The position numbers and the translations under genes are program-made. This document shows positions 9,933-20,799 of a stretch of DNA of 64,000 bases, in pieces; position 1 is the first letter of the stretch, and each line of letters begins with the position of its first letter. The DNA is from Brugia malayi (taxonomy: Eukaryota > Nematoda > Chromadorea > Rhabditida > Onchocercidae), in the NCBI RefSeq assembly GCF_000002995.4, contig NW_025062479.1:1251221-1315220 (forward strand). The letters run 5' to 3'. The notes beneath the pieces were generated by a model. It had not been told where the DNA came from. It saw nothing but the letters and a program-made list of their open reading frames with translations, and searched no databases.

Positions 9933-10340
9933 GTTTGAATAATAAAGTGTTTTACGAAGACTCCCACAGTACACGTACACAGAACGGTACCAGTACAGAT
10001 TCGAGAATCTATCAGTATCGAAGACAAAGAAGTCAACGATCTGAACTATCAAGAAAGAAAACCTATTTTGTTTCACATGGAAACAGGGCATTAAGAAAGA
10101 AATTCTAAATTTGCTTTTACATAGGGGTTGGGAGTGTTTACAAGGAATTTAAAATAAGAAATTATGATAGGGGCTAATTTCACATAAAATCACATGAGTA
10201 ATAAATCTTAAGAAGCCAAATTTATGGAGAGATGATTTATGATGCCGTAAGATTGTTTACAATTTAAAAATGATTGATTACTTTTAAGTTTTTCTTTATA
10301 TTAACCTTATTATTTTGGTTAGAATTTATAATTCGCTACA

Positions 10341-12247
10341 CTATCACTAGCGACAACATTTTGTGCATGATCACAACAATTAGTGTTGATATTATACACT
10401 AAGCCTTCCTAACAAAAGAATAAATGTTGATTACTGTTGACGCAGAGGACAAATTTTCTTGAACAACCTTTTGACATTACCCAATGAATCCATCGCCGTA
10501 TTTCCATTGTTTGAGTGCTTAGAAATTAAGGAATCAATCAATAATTATATTATTATAGCCAAAAGAAGAAAATAGGTGGTATAGTGAATGCACTTACGAA
10601 TTGAATGATACGATGGTTGAGCAGTGATAGAGGTTGTTTCCAGCGATAGAGGACAATGTAGTGGAAGAGCTACTAACGAGATCAGTTCCTTTACAAGATG
10701 CAATATATTCTTTCTGGTCACAAAATCCTATTTCGAGATTGAAAACTAATGCATCCTGGCATACAATCCGGTTATGAAATGTAAAAATGCTAATGTGATC
10801 ATTATGGTCCAGTTCTTTTCTCGTTAATTTCATATGTCATACTATTTCATGTTTGTTATTAATTCATTCCTGGCTTACAAACTACCTTATATCTTGCCAA
10901 GTAGATCTTACACAGGTATGCATAGACTAGACTGTTAAAGGACTTCCAAGGTCAAATGGTGTATAAGCATTGGTTAATGATAAGTTCCTGTACGTTCATG
11001 ATAGTTGAATCCTTATTTATTGTTCATTAAACTTTTACCGCAAATGCAACTAGTATATGACGCAGGTCTCCGCTACCTTTGTTCAGTTATGAAATCAGTA
11101 ATGAACAACAAATCATTCCATTCAATTTATGGTAATCTGGTTGGAGTATTAACAGTTCAACCAAAAATTTCAAATGATTTAATGGCAAATTAATTATAAT
11201 AAAATTATTTGTGTTAAACTTTTGCAAAACGATACTTTCAAAATGGTCACAAATTTTTCGAACGACTTTAATTTCATATTTATTTCAATAGAGGCACCAG
11301 TTTCCATTTACATTATACAATTTCCTTTAGCGCTTCTTCTAGCAAAGTCACTGCCAAGCATCAAAACATGTTATAAATACCGGAAGTCGTGCGAACACGT
11401 TAAAAGAGATGTAAGATCCAAATGTTTCAAATTACCGACACTTCTATTTGAAATCAGAATTTGTTTAAATGCACAAGTTTGCTGATATAATTTTGATGAG
11501 AAATATATTGTATGAAATGATAAGATAGTTCGAATCAATTCTTAAAGATATTGCACATTATATTGGCTTACTAAAACGATGCATAAAATTTCGAGACGAA
11601 TTTTTTATGTCGATGTTTCCACTAATTTCTAATTATAAAACCCTTTTTCTTTTTTAAATCATTGTCATCATTCAATTACTACTTCCATATTACGAGGAAT
11701 CATATCAGTAATAATTCGTAGAAATGTGATCAAAAAAGCACTCAGAAACTATAATTTGCAACATTAATTATCCAAAAATTCTCGTCAATTTAGATAACCC
11801 AACTCTTTACAAAATGTTCACAACCAACGTTACTGCCATGACGTCCGAGGGATTTGACGTGACGATCCTCTCACCAACAATAAATGCAATATGTAAAAGG
11901 AAATGAAAGCTATACAGAAAGAATAGTAAGCTAAAAAGATTCACGAAATCATTTATTCATATTTTATGTTACAACTACCTTCGTTCACTTTAACCTTCTT
12001 TACAAAGAGTCGTAAAAAACTTCCTATTACAATAATTTATTGGAGCAAAACTGATCCGTAAACAGCTGAATCAGTTCTCTCAGGGCGAAATGACTAAATT
12101 CATTACTTCCTCATACAATCTTCCTTCAGTGCACACAGACTATACCCGAAAGGAAAAGGAAAGATACATTAGTAAGTGAAATTTGAAAGAATTTTTCATG
12201 GTGCGGAAAGTCATGATGCATTCTCTATTTTTGAGGTGCATATGACT
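10341..12247. other. Intergenic DNA right of the palindrome
   Basis: AT-rich, with short chance reading frames on both strands. No exon series, tRNA or LTR seen. Confidence 0.45.
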
Positions 12248-12520
12248 CCAATGTGGCCTGAAAGACTAGCAGGTTTCAATAAAGTGTGCCCATGGGTAAA
12301 ATGGACTCATTTGCTTTAAGGCAACTCATTCCGAGAGAAAAAATGTGACCCGGGCAAATGGAACTCATTAGCCTTGCAAAGTCACAAGTCTACAAGGAAG
12401 ATACAATAAATAAGCCCACAACATGAGGATTTCGCTGCCACAATTACGCTTGCTAGGCCCGCTAGAGATAAACCACAACTTAGGATGTGGCCAGTTTCGT
12501 GTGCGATCGACCCAAAGGAT
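12248..12520 (+). repeat. Dispersed repeat, copy 1
   Basis: Resembles 17058-17225. Shared blocks include ATGGAACTCATTAGCCTTGC and CTCCAAT(G/A)TGGCCTGAAAG, with indels between. Similarity is partial, as expected for an old interspersed repeat. No coding capacity recognised. Confidence 0.6.
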
Positions 12521-12706
12521 ATACTCGGTTTCACAAATTCAGTAGCGACAGGTGGAGGCAAAAGTAAGTAAAACTCGCATTGAGAGCTGCGTATAATTAT
12601 TCTAGGAGATTATTTTTCAAAACTATTTCAATTTTTTGCTTCATCGATCGATTAAAATATGCTACTTTGGAAATACAAGTGGAAATGACATAAATCACTC
12701 TCCAAT

Positions 12707-13190
12707 CACAATGAGTTAAGTGAAATTCCGAAATGTTCCGTGTGATCCTTCCAGTAATTCTTAAAAGCTAACCACAGCCCATAATACCTAAGATGGTCCA
12801 TAAGATGTTTGGGAAATGAAGTAAGTGCAAACCGGCTAGTTCGCAACAGAAATACGGATAGACTAACACCGAATTCAGGAATACTGCCCGTTTTTAACAC
12901 TGAACCACATTAAGTAGTTCGTTTTCAATTATGCGCTAAATTGCTGTGAGAAGTGCCACACCCCATTACGACGTTAAAATAGTGAGAGAACCACAATGAG
13001 TTAAATGAAACTTCGAAATGTGCTATGCGATCCTTCCAGTAATTCGTAAAGGGGATATAATGGAAGAGATTAGCAACAGCCCATAATACCTAAGATTAGC
13101 TATAAAATGTTCGAGAAATAAAATAGAGAGAAACCAAACCGGCTACTTCGCAACAGAAATTACTGAGAGATTAATACCAAATTTAGAAAT
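12707..13190. repeat. Diverged tandem duplication (~285-bp offset)
   Basis: 12707-12895 and 12991-13190 share CACAATGAGTTAA, GATCCTTCCAGTAATTC, CAGCCCATAATACCTAAGAT and ACCGGCTA(G/C)TTCGCAACAG. They differ by many substitutions and small indels. The short frames inside are not conserved between copies. Confidence 0.75.
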
Positions 13191-13352
13191 GAGTTCACAA
13201 AATTTCACCGAAGGAAAAAACTGCTGGATAGAGAAATTGTAACATTATTTATCATAAACAATATTTTAGTAGCACTTACAATTTCAGGTATGCTTAAAAA
13301 GAAATGTTTAGATTTACAAAAAAGGGAAACCCATGAAACAAATAAAGGGTAA

Positions 13353-13800
13353 CTACTGATGATTTTGTGCATCCGCTGCATTAGCTGCATCCACTGCATC
13401 CGCTGCTTCCGCTGCATTCGTTGCATTCGCTGCATCCGCTGGTGATAGTCCGCTCGGCCCCGTTTCGCCGTTAAATGCGTACAACTCATGCAGGAATTCT
13501 TCAATTTCTTCATCCGAATCACTACCATCCGACTGATTTTGCTGCATCTAAAATTAAGTTTTCGGAATAAATCTCAATTTTCCATGCAAATTCTGATTTC
13601 TAGCACTTAAATTTTTTTTTAAAATGACTTACGTTTTCCGGTGTTTCTTGGTTATTCGGTACATCCATTCTGGCGCGTTGCTCAAACTCCGATATCTTTT
13701 CTTCAAGCTCTTCGTTTTTCGCATCAATTTCAACAATGTGTTGCTGAATAGTTTCAAGCAAGGACGGTATTGAGTTAAAACCGAAGTTTTCGAATGCCAT
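13353..13800 (-). CDS. Small acidic/coiled-coil protein, two exons, function unknown
   Basis: Exons 13800-13633 and 13547-13353 join in phase 0 and give 120 residues. Exon 1 starts MAFENFGFNS and forms a heptad-rich helix (about residues 11-45, LLETIQQHIVEIDAKNEELE). Exon 2 has an acidic serine stretch (SDGSDSDEEIEEF), then an Ala/Asp/Asn tail made of repeats close to DAANAADAANA, ending in QNHQ. The acceptor-like TTCTTCAG 6 nt before the ATG could be a trans-splice site. It points away from the coiled-coil gene at 15247. I do not recognise a family. The repeat tail comes from GC-rich nonamer-like units, so that part may be fast evolving. Confidence 0.7.
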
Positions 13801-14936
13801 CTTAAACTGAAGAAGCCATCACGTCTTTCTTTCATAATTCTTCCAAATTAATTCCAAGAAGAAATTTGTTACTTTCTTAAGTTACAAATACCACTAATAC
13901 TTCTTCAGAAAATAAATCAAACAACGATGTTATCCTCTAGAATTGTCCAGCAAAGCAGTTGCTAAGGAATGTGTTGTCAAATTTGATAAGTTCGGAAAAG
14001 AATGAGTGGAACTTAGTCTAAGTTGGATTTAGGCGGCGATACATAAAGGACTACTCAATCACATGAAAAGATGAAAATTTGATGTAAAGCGATATAAACC
14101 ACAGAAAAGCTCTCTTAGACTTCAACCATTTCTACCCAGATCTAATGAACAACCAGATGGCGGGCAAATTTTGAACTCTCTATTCTCAATAAATCCCAGT
14201 TCATCTCCCCTTTTCACTTCCTCAATAAATACTTTTATTTACACGCAAACCATTTACTTGACAACTCGAAACCCACGTGATATGAAACAAAAGAAAGACA
14301 ATTCGAAAAGACACCCACCTCACTCACCGAGAAAATAATGAAGTGAATGACTACTGGAGCTTGTTATATACTATTCTAAGAAGACGGAACATATGCAAAT
14401 TTTCATTGAGTAATCTGTTTTGTTTCCTAATTTGATTGTTACCCGAATACTTGCCCACCCCCTTTGTGGCTTTTCCTGCCCAAAAGATTTTCTTGTATTT
14501 ACCGGGATGAAATGACCTGTCGGAGTGTGTGCACGTATTTTAGCATTAATATTGGCAGAATGATTCGTTCGCTCGCTAATTTCTTCACATGAGTTCTCAA
14601 ATGAGACTTTTTTAATTGATCATTAATATGAAATTAAATAGATGGCACATATAAAGAAGAAAAGTAATTTGCTGAGGTAAGAAAGAAGTCTTGAAAAAGT
14701 CAAAATTTGCATATGTTCCAGAAGTTTCTCCCTGACTATTTCCGCAGCTTCATGGAGTACTGTATAAAAAGGCTCTCACAGTTGTTCTTTTCATCTCAGT
14801 TATTTTTGCTGCGCTCGAACTCTCTCTCCAAGGCGCTTTTCGTTTCGTACCGCGTGGTCTCAGGGTGTTTAGGGGTTATAGAGCTTCAAGATGTTACAAG
14901 AAATAGTCGGACGCTTATGCTACACACAAACATACA
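13801..14936. other. Intergenic region between divergent small genes
   Basis: Likely holds upstream sequence of the genes at 13800 (minus) and 15247 (plus). No gene recognised. The frames at 14707-14967 run into the repeat and look accidental. Confidence 0.45.
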
Positions 14937-14940
14937 TTTA

Positions 14941-15090
14941 CCCACGTACATGCCATGCCCAAACTGAACACATGCACACACACACACATACACTTACCCA
15001 CGTACATGCCATGCCCAAACTGAACACATGCACACACACACACATACACTTACCCACGTATATGCCCACACACACACACACACATCTCAT
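14941..15090 (+). repeat. 56-bp tandem repeat with CA microsatellite core
   Basis: CCCACGTACATGCCATGCCC begins at 14941 and again at 14997. A third, degenerate start is at 15053 (CCCACGTATATGCCC), so the period is 56 bp. Each unit includes a (CA)n run. It ends about 160 bp before the start codon at 15247. Confidence 0.85.
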
Positions 15091-15246
15091 TCATTTTGAA
15101 ACTTCTAGACAATATAGAGATAATATTCCATTTGATTCACTTCCTAAGCATTAATTATTGGCGGCATTTGTAACCGGAAAAAGTAGCCAGCTTATGGGAT
15201 CAAATTGTGAGAGTTATAAGAAGTAATTTAATGATATTTATTTAGA

Positions 15247-16357
15247 ATGGCATCTGAAAACAATACGGGGAGCAATCGCGACGATCAGAATGCTACACAA
15301 ATTCAACCAATGAAGAAATGGAAATCCGTTTCCGACATTTATGAACCAAGAAGACTCACAGTAACTCTCAGTGAAGGTTAATTTACAATTATGTTTTCTT
15401 TACCTTCAACTGAAGTGTGATAACTTTTCTCATTTTACCCATAATTGTTCTTAAGTACTGCTTCATTTGCTGAAAAATTTAGGCACACTATCGCTTCCGC
15501 ATCGCCTTGTTTGCAACGAAACTATCGGAGTTTTGGAGGAGAACGAAAAACTTAAGGCAGAATTATTTAACTTGAAGATACAACTGCTGTTGGTTAGAAA
15601 AAAATACCCATTAATGCTGGACGGAAACGGAAAAAATATGACCAAAAAAGTAATTCATACTGATTTGCTACCCATTCCTGATTATTTGCTGTTTTGAAGG
15701 AAGAGGAAGACGGAAAAGCAGGCTTATTAAAGTTGTCTTGAAAGCTGTTGATACTACTTTTTTAAAAAAAAACGTTACTTTTTTTCAAGTGCATTTAATA
15801 TTGAAGCATTTTGTAAAGAAGAAAAAAACCAGTCCATAATTTTCTCTTTGATATTTCAGTATATAGATGCAATGATCGAACTGAACAATGCGAGAAATGA
15901 ACGAATCAGACTGGAAAAAATGTGTTACGCACATGAGAAAAAGCTCAATGAACAAAGACGGAAAATGCGACGTGAACGAATCATTCACAAGAAGGAACGC
16001 AGAAATCTACTTAAGCAAAAGAGAATACTTAAATCGAAACTGAAAAATACCCTCCAGAAATTAGATGACAAATATGATAAGCACATGTCGCCGATACCGA
16101 ACAAGGACACGTAGGTTCAAAAACTAAAGTAGCCTTATCATTTATTGCTATTTGCTAAGGTCCATTTGAACTTTTTTTCTTACATCAAAAAGCTGTAGTT
16201 GGCGTTCACTAATTATTCCAAATATTACAGAAAAACCGAAGAATTGAAATTGCGATTGTCGCTTACTAATCTTATTTTGGAGGAGGGGAATCTAACACCC
16301 TGTGAGATAACTGAACAAACTGGGAAAGACGAAGATGAGCAAGAAGAAGGATCATAA
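15247..16357 (+). CDS. Basic coiled-coil protein, four exons, function unknown
   Basis: Exons 15247-15376, 15483-15649, 15860-16110 and 16231-16357 join in consistent phase to give 224 residues. Acceptors are AATTTAG, ATTTCAG and ATTACAG. The N-terminus is polar and disordered (MASENNTGSNRDD). Residues about 60-85 form one coiled coil (IGVLEENEKLKAELFNLKIQ). Residues about 100-175 form a long, very basic helix (EKKLNEQRRKMRRERIIHKK). The tail is acidic and ends EDEQEEGS. An acceptor-like ATTTATTTAG sits 1 nt before the ATG, so the mRNA is probably SL trans-spliced there. Coiled coil with basic helix suggests a scaffold or nucleic-acid-associated protein, but no family is recognised. Confidence 0.8.
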
Positions 16358-16708
16358 AGAATCAGGTTTAATTTCTTTTATCAGTGCGATATCATTGTCC
16401 TGAAATGCGCAAAATTTAATTAAATATAAAGTAAATTACAGAAGAGTATTTGAATTGATTTTAAAATGAGCCAAATGCTATCATAAAGATTTTATATACA
16501 GAGTAAGATATTGAAATTGTCATTAGACGGGATGTTACAATTTCTCTTACCATAGTACTTTCACAATTTTCCGCATTTAAAGAACAGAGAAGTATTTATG
16601 AAATGAACAATGATATTTTCAAATTCATAATGCTGTGTTCTTCCTTGCTTAATAAAATTATATAAATGATATTGTCAAAGTGATGAAGACTGCATCGTTT
16701 ATTTCTGA

Positions 16709-17030
16709 TCAAATATGTTGCTGTCGTATGATTGCTACTTTTGCTATTGTCACTTCTACCATCGGAAATGATCGAAATTCTGCTTGAAGTATTGCTTCAT
16801 CACAGCAAATATCACCGCTGACAATGTTTGCGGTATAGGAAACAATGAAGTGAGCGGAATCTTCGTGGATCATCTTCCACAATGTATTCTTCCGGTACGC
16901 GGACAACATTCTTCACTATTCTCGGTCGTCCACCGGCACTGAAGCTAATCTGAAAGAGTTTCTCATGCTGCTACAACGCAATCTGGAACGTTATCATTCG
17001 GACATCTACACATATGTCCTCTGCTGACAT
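16709..17030 (-). pseudogene. Decayed gene fragment with one in-frame stop and a frameshift
   Basis: From 17030 the minus strand reads MSAEDICVDVRMITFQIAL, then a TAG, then continues in the same frame with GGRPRIVKNVVRVPEEYI and EDDPRR. The protein-like sequence then shifts to another frame (HFIVSYTANIVSGDICCDEA) and ends at 16709. There is no intron signal at the breaks. The composition looks coding-derived and unlike its AT-rich surroundings. It could be an old processed pseudogene or a remnant exon. The parent family is not recognised. Confidence 0.4.
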
Positions 17031-17057
17031 TCGCCGTGGAAGATGAGCTTGCACGGC

Positions 17058-17225
17058 TCCAATATGGCCTGAAAGGAAAAATTTGACTCGGGCAGATGGA
17101 ACTCATTAGCCTTGCAAAGCCATAAGTCTACCAGATACAAGAAACAAGTCTATAACATGAATATTTCGCTACCTTTAAGCTTGCTAGTTCTAGAAAACCA
17201 CAAGTTGTCAGATGGACAAACAAAA
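17058..17225 (+). repeat. Dispersed repeat, copy 2
   Basis: Partial match to 12248-12520 (see that entry). It begins 27 bp beyond the decayed gene fragment, so the two may have inserted or decayed together. Confidence 0.6.
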
Positions 17226-20104
17226 GGACGAACGTTAGGCCTAGTCTAAAAAAGTCTTTGCAAACACCCGAAGGTTATACCCTGTTTCATAAAGATGAGA
17301 GAAAAAACTAGGTGAAACTCGCATTCGAAGCTACATGACAGTTTTGTTCAGGAAAATCCTGCATGACTAAGCAGCTTTCTTCAAAAACAGCATTGTTTTC
17401 TCCGTATGGAGAGGAGCCTAGAGAAGATAGCCTAGCCAAGACTCATCTCCACGTTCTAGACTTAAACATACGACTAGCCAAACAACACTCATTTGTAGTC
17501 AGTGATGTATTTTTTAAGTATCATCGCATCTCAACGGCAGACATGAAATTCAGTCCATTATCTGACTTGAAAAAGGGAAGAACACTTAGCATGTAAGCCT
17601 ACATCGACAGGTTCCTGAAATTTTCCCTTGACCACCACCACCTTCGAGAACTCATTATATAAGAAAGTTCCAGCAGTCATTTTCTCTAGTCGCGTCGTTC
17701 CACTATCCAACAGAAACATACACGCACACACGTAAGCAAGTATACGCATATACACGTGCACTTGTACACACGTATGTATATAAATTACTGAAAAATACGA
17801 GAAAAAAACCAAATATAAAAAAGTTTTTTGTACATATTCCAGAGAATGGTATGGAAATATCTTATTTTTCCTATTTATAAAATAGATTAACCACAAATGA
17901 AAGTAATAAATTCAAGTAAAAACAACAATTTCTGTAAATTAATACATTCCTTTCAACTTATGTTCCTGTCGATATTAAATGATAAATAAGAAAAGTAAAA
18001 ACTAACATTTACATTTCACTTTCCTCTTCGTATGTTCTATCTGTTCCATTCTGATTCTTACATCACTTGGAATTTAATTTTACTGCTATTCATTGCATTC
18101 AGTAAACAGTTAATAAATTTTCTATGCTCTTTTTGATAAAAAAAGATAGGCCTATCACTTTTGATCAATGCTGATAGTCACATTCTCAGTTCAGATTTGC
18201 TTATCTTATTGATTCGTTGAATAAAATTTTGCAAAAGTTTACAGCAATATATCATTTGTGATAGAGCAGCTAAAGATGAACGTAATACTTCCACTGAAAT
18301 CTGCTAAAAATCCGATTTTTTTTGTATCATTTAGTAGCATTATTTCGCAGACAAGAGCGCTTTTTATAATCGTAAGAATTAAATATGCTTTCGAGTAAAC
18401 AACAACAAAACTTTATCAGAAAAAAGAACAAACGAGTTCGAAAAAAATTGACTCCTGGTCGTATAGCGAGCAGTTTTTTGCGTAAACAATAATGACACCG
18501 ATAAAAAAAACACCAAGAAAACAAAAAAAAAAAAAATGTTTTTTTCACAATTTTTTAATGATATAATAAATAAAAGGCACAAAATACTTCATAAACAATA
18601 AACATACTAATAAAGAACACCAACAAAACAAAAAAAAAAAAGAAAGACTGTTTACAACTTTTTCTTTTATAATAAAATAAATAAAAGAAGTTAGAAATGA
18701 ACAATAAACATAAAACACTGCTAGAGAAAAATATTTTTCATATAGAAAAACGAATAAACGTTCCACATAGCTAATGCAATTACCTTTCATTTTCCTCACT
18801 CTATAAATGTTCAATTGTTTCATGTTTAGCTCAAAATCTTCATATTTACTCATCCTATCGTTTCGTTTTTATTTAAATATCTCCCACACTTCTAATCACA
18901 CTAACTTCTTCCACACTTTTCCTAGTCATTAACATTCAACATCGATGGATAACAAGCCAAGAAGTGAAATTAAGAAAAATTTTTTTTTCATTATGAGCAT
19001 TCCTACAGTATGAATGTTGATCGACGCTGATTTGATAATAGAGCACAAATATCCGTTTGTTATCGATCACGTGATTGTGAGATTAACAGCTCCCAACAAT
19101 TCACACAATGCACACTTAAGAGTAAAAACCTAAAGCCAAAGTCGAAGTGGACCAAAAAGTATGAAAAACACAAAATGTAAATTAAAAAGAAGAATTAAAG
19201 TTTTGCAGTGAATCCTCTTTAACCTTGATTATTTTTCAGTTTTTACAAGTGTTTCTTTTTAGAATTTTAATTAGGATATCAGTGTAATTTTTCAAATATT
19301 CAAAGGTGTTTTCATTAATTTTTATTTTTTCTAGGAGTCCTTTTTGAATTTCTTGAGTTCCAGTTTTATTTTTAACTGTCCAGCTTTTTGCAAGCATATG
19401 TTTAAAAGTTTTTCCATTTTGATGTTTGATAAGTTAAATGTAAAAATTTAATTTCCTATGATTTATAGTATTAATAGTATTTTTTAATGATGAAACTCTT
19501 CCTGCTGCTTTTTTTTCTGAAGGATAAATTTGATAAAATAATGAACTTAAAAACTTAGTACTTTATCATTCTTACTGGAAAGCCAAATTGTTGAATACTG
19601 GAGCTGATTTGTCCTACTATAGCAATGTATTCCAAATACTAAAATACATGAACCACAAAACAATATTTGCACTAAAATAGATGAAAAACAAAAAAAGGAA
19701 AAAAAATTGCTATGAAAAAGATAAAAAATACAGTACGTAGATAGTGAACCTAAACAGAGGAAAACAAAACCGAATCTCATCCATTAAATTTTTTTGACCT
19801 TCGAGAGAAAAAACCAACTGTCCATAGACATAATATAAGATGTTACATAAAATTAATTTAACAATTCACTAATGCAACTCTCACAAGTGCGATTCCTTGT
19901 TAAAAACAGAAATAGCTGCTCCTTTGCTGATGAATCATAAATTTGATGAAATAATGTAAGTCAAAGAAAATTGAAAGAAACCAAATACAATTAGTGAAAA
20001 TACTATAAACAAACAGAAAAATTGCTATAAAATAAAACTGCTTGATATTTCTTATACAAAGAAACACAGTTAAAACACAACGAAACGAAATTTTAGTAAC
20101 TGCA
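17226..20104. other. Gene-poor AT-rich region
   Basis: Contains A/T runs, a CA/TA-rich patch near 17720-17780 and chance Phe/Lys-rich frames. No exon series found. Confidence 0.45.
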
Positions 20105-20390
20105 ATTAATAATTATAATTCATGAGTAATAATTATTTAAAAAATCTTTTTGAAATTTAAAAACAATTGCATAATAAATCGTCAAAAACAGACATAAACA
20201 AAAAAAAAAACAATAAACAATTAATGCAAATATCTAGTGAAACAAAATATATATCAATATTCTTCACTTTCACTCAAAAACTTGCTTGAATCAAAATATC
20301 TAACGTACGAATATAATCAGTGATGAGGTTTATACACGAAAAAGAAATTAATAACTCATCACATATTACTCATGAATTATAATTATTAAT
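20105..20390. repeat. Fold-back element with 26-bp perfect arms
   Basis: 20105-20130 (starting ATTAATAATTATAATTCATG) is the exact reverse complement of 20365-20390, with a 234-bp loop. A MITE-like or hairpin-forming element is possible. No target-site duplication was identified. Confidence 0.6.
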
Positions 20391-20799
20391 CGCAATTGCT
20401 AAACATGCATAAACTTTCTTAACATGTATAAATTCCTTGCCCAATAACTAATTTTTTTGTCTTTCTAATTTCTTTCTAATATGTAATTATTTTAAATTGT
20501 CATTTGTGCCAACTTCATTATTTTTTACTTTTCAAATTATTGTGTCCAAAGCTTTATTGGATCACTATACTAGCTTCATTCATCACTCAGTTTCGATTTT
20601 TTTCCTCAGCGATAAATAATTTTACTACGATTTTTAGCACTGTAGATTATTTTCTGTTTTTGTTTTTAATGAGCTTTGTGTTTTGTATTCCGATTCACCT
20701 TTCTCTACCTATTGTTTCATTTCAACTATTGCATATATTTATGATAACCTCACTTATTCAATTTTCAATGCATTTAATTCAATTTATTTCATCATTCAT

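Larger units (their letters stand above)
4356..10340. repeat. Giant inverted repeat (palindrome) built from BEL/Pao parts
   Basis: Every landmark in the left half has its reverse complement in the right half, with coordinates summing to 14721 (for example 4994/9727, 6029/8692, 6813/7908). The centre is therefore 7360.5, with no net indel between the arms. Blocks compared base by base (4441-4560, 6841-6960, 7001-7060 and their mirrors) are identical. Exact symmetry runs from about 4434 to 7233 and from 7488 to about 10287. Outside this, the first ~80 bp of each LTR have diverged, with indels. Arm order is LTR A, PBS A, reversed truncated gag, reversed PBS B, LTR B fragments. Confidence 0.95.
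8758..10340 (-). repeat. LTR family A, long form (right arm)
   Basis: Mirror of the left LTR. Its TG end at 10340 reads TGTAGCGAATTATAAATTC, against TGTCGCGAATTATAATTTCG on the left. The outermost ~80 bp therefore diverge by substitutions and indels, while the rest looks identical. Confidence 0.82.

Noticed and set aside
17363..17596. 77-codon plus-strand frame
   Set aside because: Overlaps repeat-like DNA, has no splice signals and no recognisable motif.
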